Shown: in pieces, positions 32,737-37,715 of the stretch | How the letters are laid out: each line of letters opens with the position of its first letter | How positions within the stretch are numbered: the stretch's first letter is position 1 | Assembly: GCF_029759835.1 (NCBI RefSeq) | Contig: NZ_JAJJND010000016.1 | Coordinates: 1-37,715, forward strand | Direction of reading: 5' to 3' | Length of the DNA: 37,715 nucleotides | DNA from: Acetobacter sp. AN02 | Lineage (GTDB): Bacteria; Pseudomonadota; Alphaproteobacteria; Acetobacterales; Acetobacteraceae | Made by a program: the position numbers and the translations under genes | Notes under the pieces: generated by a model | Told to the model about the DNA's origin: nothing | The model's input: only the letters and a program-made list of their open reading frames with translations | Database searches by the model: none

Positions 32737-34521
32737 ATGGATACAAGGCGTTTGATTCTGGCGACCGTGGTGTCGGCGCTCGTTCTTCTCGGGTTTGATT
32801 ATTTCATGCCCAAGAACCCACCTCCGCCGCCGGTGCACGGAACGGTGCAGGCAGGACAGACAGTGCCCGCGGACAGTCATATCCAGACCCAGGCAAAACC
32901 GGCCACACCTGAAACGGCACCTGACGAGACCGGTCCGGAGCTGCGGCTTGCCGTGGATGCGAAGGATGTCATGGGCTCCGTGCGTTTGCGCGGTGCCCTG
33001 CTGGATGATCTGGTGCTGAAGCAGTATCGCCAGACGGTAAAGTCCGACAGCCCGCTTGTCCGGGTGCTTGAGACACCGGGGAAGCCGCGTCCCGACTTTG
33101 TTGAGTTCGGCTGGATTCCGGCAGAGTCCTCCGTAAAGGTTCCGGACCGGCACACGCTGTGGAAAGCCGATTCCGACAAGCTGACTTCCGCTCACCCGGT
33201 GACGCTCTCCTGGGACAACGGAGCGGGGCTGCTCTTCACGATTCGTCTGGCCGTCGATGATGACTACATGTTCACCATCGAGCAGAACGTCCGGAACACG
33301 ACCGGATCTGCGGTTCAGCTCACGCCCTATTCCCATGTCCTGCGCGGTTATACTCCCGAGGAAACCGGCGGCATGCTGGTGCATGAGGGGCCGATCTCCG
33401 TGGTCAACGGCCGTATGACCGAGGAGTCCTATAAATCCCTTCGTGAAGGCTCCGTGGCGCCTGCGGATATTTCCTGGAGCAAACAGGGTACCGGGGGATG
33501 GGCCGGGATCACCGATAAATACTGGCTGATGGCCGTCGTTCCGGACCAGGCAGAGGCCGTTACCGGCACCTATGGCTATGATGCGGCCAGCACCCAGTAC
33601 CGTGTCGGTTTCGTCGGGCAGGCTCCGCTGACGATCGGGGCAGGAGACAGTGCGGCCAGCACCATGCATGTCTTTGCGGGTGCGAAAGAAGTCCGTCTGC
33701 TGGAGCGGTATCAGTCCGATCTTCATATCCCGGATTTCTGGAAGGCCGTCGATTTTGGGTGGCTGGCCTTCCTGACCCGCCCGGTGTTCTACGTTCTTGA
33801 CTGGCTCTACACGCATCTGGGGAATTTCGGTCTTGCCCTGCTGACCTTTACCCTGATCGTGAAAATCCTGTTTTTCCCGCTGGCCATGAAGAGCTTCCGC
33901 TCAGCTGCGGCCATGCGCGACCTGCAGCCGAAAATTCAGGATATCCGCGCCCGTCACAAAGACGATCCGGTGGCCATGAATATGGCGGTCATGCAGCTTT
34001 ACCGTGAATCAGGCGCCAACCCCGCCAGCGGCTGTCTGCCGCTGCTCATCCAGGCCCCTGTCTTCTGGTGTCTGTATAAGGATCTCTACGTCACGATCGA
34101 GATGCGTCAGGCTCCGTTCTTCGGATGGATCAGGGATCTTTCGGCTCCGGACCCGACCAATATCTTCAATCTCTTCGGACTGCTGCCGTTTGATCCCACC
34201 CATCTTTCAGGCTTTCTTCTGCTTGGAATCTGGCCGATCCTGTACGGCCTGACGATGTACGGGATGCAGAAGGCCAGCCCGGCTGTCCTTGATCCGGCTC
34301 AGCAGCGTATTTTCATGATGATGCCGGTCATGTTTACGTTCTTCATGGCGCGGCAGCCGGTCGGTCTTGTGATCTATTACTGCTGGAATAACGTGCTCAC
34401 GATCGCGCAGCAGCTGATGATCCAGAGAACGCATAAGGCCGTTGCGACCGGTCCGGGTGTCATCTCCGGCACGGCACGTGAGAAAACCGTGAAAAATCCA
34501 CAGATCACGAAAAAGAAATGA
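32737..34521 (+). CDS. yidC: Membrane protein insertase YidC
   Basis: A 594-residue insertase for inner-membrane proteins, working alone or with SecYEG. An N-terminal signal anchor (about residues 5-22) is followed by a large periplasmic domain (about 50-340) and the conserved five-helix core. The core includes LALLTFTLIVKILFFPLAMK (with the basic residues of the hydrophilic groove just after, FRSAAAMRDLQPK) and PASGCLPLLIQAPVFWCLYK. The C-terminal part has MMPVMFTFFMARQPVGLVIYYCWNN and a basic tail. The length fits the proteobacterial YidC. The stop overlaps the engB start (ATGA). Confidence 0.97.
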   Translation: MDTRRLILATVVSALVLLGFDYFMPKNPPPPPVHGTVQAGQTVPADSHIQTQAKPATPETAPDETGPELRLAVDAKDVMGSVRLRGALLDDLVLKQYRQTVKSDSPLVRVLETPGKPRPDFVEFGWIPAESSVKVPDRHTLWKADSDKLTSAHPVTLSWDNGAGLLFTIRLAVDDDYMFTIEQNVRNTTGSAVQLTPYSHVLRGYTPEETGGMLVHEGPISVVNGRMTEESYKSLREGSVAPADISWSKQGTGGWAGITDKYWLMAVVPDQAEAVTGTYGYDAASTQYRVGFVGQAPLTIGAGDSAASTMHVFAGAKEVRLLERYQSDLHIPDFWKAVDFGWLAFLTRPVFYVLDWLYTHLGNFGLALLTFTLIVKILFFPLAMKSFRSAAAMRDLQPKIQDIRARHKDDPVAMNMAVMQLYRESGANPASGCLPLLIQAPVFWCLYKDLYVTIEMRQAPFFGWIRDLSAPDPTNIFNLFGLLPFDPTHLSGFLLLGIWPILYGLTMYGMQKASPAVLDPAQQRIFMMMPVMFTFFMARQPVGLVIYYCWNNVLTIAQQLMIQRTHKAVATGPGVISGTAREKTVKNPQITKKK

Positions 34522-35186
34522 AAGCTGATCAGCCTGAATTTTCCGAAAAGGATATCGAAAACGGGCGGCTGCTTTTTGCCGGGGCCTGTGATTTCATCTT
34601 CGGAGCACAGAAGCTCGGGCAGCTTCCGCCTGCGGATCTGCCGGAGGTGGCGTTTGCCGGCCGTTCCAACGTCGGAAAATCGAGCCTCGTTAATGCACTG
34701 ACCGGTCGTAAGACACTGGCCCGTGCTTCCTCAGAGCCGGGCCGGACGAAACAGCTCAATTTTTTTAATCTGAAGCAGCAGATGCTTCTTGTGGACATGC
34801 CTGGCTACGGATTTGCGAAGGCTGCAAAATCCGTCAAGGAAGACTGGCAGGACATGATGTTCGATTATTTGCGGGGGCGTCCGACGCTCCGGCGGGTAAT
34901 GCTGCTTCTGGATGCCAGGATTGAGCTGAAAAAGAACGATATCGAGATCATGGAACTGCTTGATACGGCAGCCGTCGGGTTCCAGATCGTCCTGACGAAA
35001 TGCGATGCCGTCAGTCCGTCCGGGCTGGTCGCAAAGCAGAAGGAAATAAAAGCGGAGGCCGCAAAACACCCCGCAGCCCATCCGCATATCTTCCCGACAA
35101 GCAGCGAGACAGGGGAGGGCATTCCGATGCTCCGGGCTGAACTGACCCTGCTGGCTGAACCCCCGGAGAGTCCGACGCATGACTGA
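34518..35186 (+). CDS. engB: Ribosome biogenesis GTP-binding protein EngB/YsxC
   Basis: A 222-residue TRAFAC-class GTPase that helps assemble the 50S subunit. Motifs: G1 GRSNVGKSSLVNAL (about residues 49-62), G2 region PGRTKQLNFF, G3 LVDMPGYGFAKA, G4 LTKCDAV, and a G5-like SSETGEG. The ATG at 34518 overlaps the yidC stop by four bases and the end overlaps argB by eight, so yidC, engB and argB are read together. No membrane segment. The C-terminus is slightly longer than in E. coli. Confidence 0.95.
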   Translation: MKADQPEFSEKDIENGRLLFAGACDFIFGAQKLGQLPPADLPEVAFAGRSNVGKSSLVNALTGRKTLARASSEPGRTKQLNFFNLKQQMLLVDMPGYGFAKAAKSVKEDWQDMMFDYLRGRPTLRRVMLLLDARIELKKNDIEIMELLDTAAVGFQIVLTKCDAVSPSGLVAKQKEIKAEAAKHPAAHPHIFPTSSETGEGIPMLRAELTLLAEPPESPTHD

Positions 35187-36108
35187 GAAGAAACACGTCC
35201 AGGAGAGTGAGGCGGTTCAGCAGGCCGCGACTCTCGCCAGTGCACTGCCCTATCTCCGCCGATATGCCGGTGATACGATCGTCGTGAAATTCGGCGGTCA
35301 TGCCATGGGTGATGGCAATCTGGCGCATACGTTCGGCAAGGATATCGCCTTGCTGAAACTGGTCGGTATCAACCCCGTGGTGGTTCATGGTGGCGGTCCG
35401 CAGATTAATCAGATGCTGGACAGACTCGGGCTGAAATCCACCTTCGTTGATGGCCTGCGCGTGACCGATGAGAAGATGATCGATGTCATCGAGATGGTCC
35501 TGTGCGGGAACGTCAATAAATCCGTCGCAAGCCTGATCAACCGGGCCGGTGCTCTGGCGGTTGGCATCTCCGGCAAGGACGGAGGTATGATCCGTGCGCG
35601 GAAGCTCCTGCGAAAGACAATACATCCGGAGACAAAGGAAGAGACAGTCTCCGATCTCGGCTTCGTCGGAGAGCCGCATCGGGTCGATCCGCAGGTGCTT
35701 TATGCATTGTCCTGTTCTGGACTGATTCCGGTTGTCGCGCCGATCGCCACAGGTGATGACGGAGAGACGTATAACATCAACGCGGATACGGCCGCTGGCG
35801 TGATTGCCGGAGCTGTGCATGCGACACGTCTTCTGATGCTGACAGATGTCCCGGGCGTGCTTGATCGGGACGGAAAGCTCATTTCCGAGCTGACGGCCTC
35901 GGAAGCGCGTCGTCTGATTGAGGAAGGGACGATTTCAGGTGGTATGATTCCGAAGGTGGAAACGTGCTTGGAAGCCGTCCGTGCCGGTGCGCGGGCTGCT
36001 GTGATCGTGGATGGCCGGGTGCCGCATGCCTGTCTGCTGGAACTGTTTACCACACGCGGCTCCGGCACGATGATCCGCAGTGAATCAGGAAGCGACTACG
36101 CTTCCTGA
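35179..36108 (+). CDS. argB: Acetylglutamate kinase
   Basis: A 309-residue amino-acid kinase that phosphorylates N-acetylglutamate in arginine synthesis. The motifs are VVKFGGHAMGD near the N-terminus, PVVVHGGGPQINQMLDRLGL with the Gly-rich loop, GLRVTDEKMIDVIEMVLCG, and GGMIPKVETCLEAVRAG near the end. An N-terminal helix of about 25 residues ahead of the kinase fold is the part that, in arginine-sensitive enzymes, makes hexamers, so feedback inhibition by arginine is likely. It converges on the GGDEF gene with 8 bases between the stops. No other arg gene is in the window. Confidence 0.95.
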   Translation: MTEKKHVQESEAVQQAATLASALPYLRRYAGDTIVVKFGGHAMGDGNLAHTFGKDIALLKLVGINPVVVHGGGPQINQMLDRLGLKSTFVDGLRVTDEKMIDVIEMVLCGNVNKSVASLINRAGALAVGISGKDGGMIRARKLLRKTIHPETKEETVSDLGFVGEPHRVDPQVLYALSCSGLIPVVAPIATGDDGETYNINADTAAGVIAGAVHATRLLMLTDVPGVLDRDGKLISELTASEARRLIEEGTISGGMIPKVETCLEAVRAGARAAVIVDGRVPHACLLELFTTRGSGTMIRSESGSDYAS

Positions 36109-36116
36109 CTTGAGAT

Positions 36117-37562
36117 TCAGACAGCAGAGTCTTCCTGGGAGGCGTGCCAGCGCGCGCCTCCGGCAAGCTTGACACTCCGCAGGGCAAGTCCCGCACGTTC
36201 GATCAGGGATTCGGACGTCTCGGACGTATCCCAGCTCCGGCTTGCGAGACCAACGGAGAATGTCAGGCGGTAGGGCTCTTCGATGGGAAGCGGCGTACCG
36301 GTCTGGCAGAATGCCTCGGCCCGCTCCGCCGCGACGAATGCGTCGGCGCCATCGAGCCATAACCCGAAAATATCACCGCCAAGACGCCCGATCAGATCGG
36401 TCGGTCTGATGGCATCACGAAATTCGGATGCAACCTTCTGGAGCGTCCTGTCTCCGATATCGAGCCCGTATTTCGCGTTTACTTCGGAGAAGCGATCAAG
36501 GTCGACAAGAAGCACCGTACCTGAAAGGCGTTCGCGGTCGAGGCGTGGCAGTCGCCGCCCGACCTCAAACGTAAAGCCACGCCGGTTGAGCAGCCCGGTG
36601 AGCGGATCAAACTGGGCATTACGGATCATTGTATGGTGCAGGCGTTCCATCTCGATGGCGGAGGCGATGGACGCAAGGCAGGCATCCGCCAGGTTCGCAT
36701 CATCCTGCATCCAGGCACCGCTTTTATCACGCCAGAGCGCCAGAAGGATCGGGGCGGCGTATCGCACGGTTCCGGAACATATAATTACGTCACGACCATT
36801 ACGGACGATGGCCTGCGGTGTAATGATCTTTCCGCTTTCCTGAAGCTGGCGCAGTTCTCCGCCGATGAGTGCTTCCGTGTCCATGGCATTGCCGGGATGC
36901 CGGTGCAGAACGGACATGCCGTCCTGTGGTCCGGGAAGGGCATTATCCGGCATTTTTGCTGACAGCTCCGGCGGAGAGAGCAGCAGTCCGCCCTTTGCGC
37001 CAAGAACTTCTGTAATAGCCTCGAAAGCCGCCGGAATGCCCAGCCCCGCAAGCGGACGACTGCGCAGGCAGGCCGTGACACGATGAATGATGCCCGTGGG
37101 TATGGAGCGGGAAGAGAGACTCTGCCCTGTCGCCGCACTTTCAGGAATATTGAGCCCCAGCCCACGGACGCCTGCAAATCCATTGCCGCTGGCAAGCAGG
37201 GGAACGGTGTAGAACAGCAGACTGACGCCTGAACCATCCGGTTTTCTGAGCCATATTCTGGCCCCCTTGACCGGCAGCCGACTGGAGAAGGGATTTCCGG
37301 CAGCGGAATCTCCCTGACGCAGCAGCAGCCCGGCAGCGGGAACGCCCGCCATGTCCCGCTCGGACAGACCGGTCGCCCCCTTGCAGACAAACAGCGTGAA
37401 GCGGCCCTCTGCGTCTGTCTCGAAAATAAGATCAGCAGCAAGTTCGGCCAGTTCCCGCCACCTCTGCCTGCTGGCGAGGAGGGATTCGAGGACATCGCTC
37501 TCCTTCCTGATTTCAGCCAGGGGAGCTTCAAGTGTGGGTAGGGGCATCTGATTTTTCGTCAT
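36117..37562 (-). CDS. PAS-GGDEF protein with degenerate active site
   Basis: A 481-residue protein from the ATG at 37562 (GTG at 37637 or ATG at 37547 are alternatives). A PAS-like sensor domain (ELAADLIFETDAEGRFTLF) is followed by a GAF-like or uncharacterised middle, and a C-terminal GGDEF domain starting FDPLTGLLNRRGF. The signature is GGDIF (36366-36380) instead of GGDEF/GGEEF, so the metal-binding Glu is lost. The FKxxN and GH motifs are also altered (FSEVN, YGLDIGD). It is therefore probably not an active diguanylate cyclase, but it may still bind GTP or act as a sensor/scaffold. No EAL domain is present. Its 5' end lies beside a probable insertion sequence. Confidence 0.85.
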   Translation of the reverse strand: MTKNQMPLPTLEAPLAEIRKESDVLESLLASRQRWRELAELAADLIFETDAEGRFTLFVCKGATGLSERDMAGVPAAGLLLRQGDSAAGNPFSSRLPVKGARIWLRKPDGSGVSLLFYTVPLLASGNGFAGVRGLGLNIPESAATGQSLSSRSIPTGIIHRVTACLRSRPLAGLGIPAAFEAITEVLGAKGGLLLSPPELSAKMPDNALPGPQDGMSVLHRHPGNAMDTEALIGGELRQLQESGKIITPQAIVRNGRDVIICSGTVRYAAPILLALWRDKSGAWMQDDANLADACLASIASAIEMERLHHTMIRNAQFDPLTGLLNRRGFTFEVGRRLPRLDRERLSGTVLLVDLDRFSEVNAKYGLDIGDRTLQKVASEFRDAIRPTDLIGRLGGDIFGLWLDGADAFVAAERAEAFCQTGTPLPIEEPYRLTFSVGLASRSWDTSETSESLIERAGLALRSVKLAGGARWHASQEDSAV

Positions 37563-37669
37563 ACCGTGGAGAAGTGTGTGTGCAGTCTGTTTCCGCCGAG
37601 TTAATAAACTCTCTAACAGCCTGTCGGGTTGGGGCACACTGTGAAGTGGTGATGTTGTAAGGTGGTGAG

Positions 37670-37715
37670 ATGAGCAGCTTCATCCCGTTTGACCGGTCTC
37701 AGCCGTATCTTCTGC
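37670..37715 (+). mobile_element. 5' end of a probable transposase gene (cut by window edge)
   Basis: The ATG at 37670, with AGGTGG 4 bases upstream, opens a frame reading MSSFIPFDRSQPYLL before the window stops. This start resembles the N-termini of IS1182-type (DDE) transposases (F-P-D-x-x-Q-x-Y-L-L-P). Only 15 codons are visible, so the family is a guess. The left end of the element would lie somewhere in 37563-37669; a GAGTT/AACTC inverted repeat is at 37599-37612. Confidence 0.45.

Noticed and set aside
1-37715. CRISPR arrays, toxin-antitoxin pairs, prophage or restriction systems
   Set aside because: No regularly spaced repeats, and no gene of these classes was recognised anywhere in the window.

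Overview
The window reads as a compact, gene-dense stretch of an alphaproteobacterial chromosome, most likely from an acetic acid bacterium (Acetobacteraceae). The reasons are the moderately high GC, the gene order rpmH-rnpA-yidD-yidC-engB-argB, a GapR (DUF2312) gene, a DUF3035/BamF-type lipoprotein after lspA, and a YlxR protein fused to an L7Ae-like domain inside the rimP-nusA-infB-rbfA operon. Species cannot be told from the sequence alone. Many neighbouring genes overlap by ATGA or converge with only a few bases between stops.

Layout from left to right. A small lipoprotein (218-544) converges on secF and secD (minus). Divergent from secD is a Gfo/Idh/MocA oxidoreductase. Next come nrdA-nrdB (class Ia ribonucleotide reductase) behind a tandem NrdR-box pair, a small unknown protein, then ileS, lspA and a BamF-like lipoprotein. 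On the minus strand an unusual group, zwf - unknown membrane protein - Rieske protein (petA), is read as one unit. GapR, a tRNA-Ala(CGC), a YggT protein, a membrane glycosyltransferase, a sedoheptulose-7-phosphate isomerase, an AtzH/HpxZ-like protein and a lone XdhC follow. Then come a DadA-type flavoprotein and a 65-residue unknown protein (both minus), and a GT4 glycosyltransferase (plus).

The translation/transcription operon rimP-nusA-ylxR-infB-rbfA occupies 21386-27452 (minus). Its leader carries an intrinsic terminator whose U-tract runs into the TTG start codon of rimP, and the predicted promoter is covered by a dyad. Divergent from it is a three-gene cassette (27639-30511): a single-span membrane protein, a two-span membrane-anchored AAA+ ATPase of the ClpA/ClpB D2 type, and a second single-span protein with a large predicted periplasmic domain. 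I do not recognise this cassette as a described system and regard it as the best candidate for something new.

The right end holds a LysR regulator, a tiny protein resembling a stand-alone histidine-kinase phosphoacceptor helix pair, and the rpmH-rnpA-yidD-yidC-engB-argB run. It closes with a PAS-GGDEF protein whose signature motif is degenerate (GGDIF) and the first codons of a probable transposase cut by the window edge.
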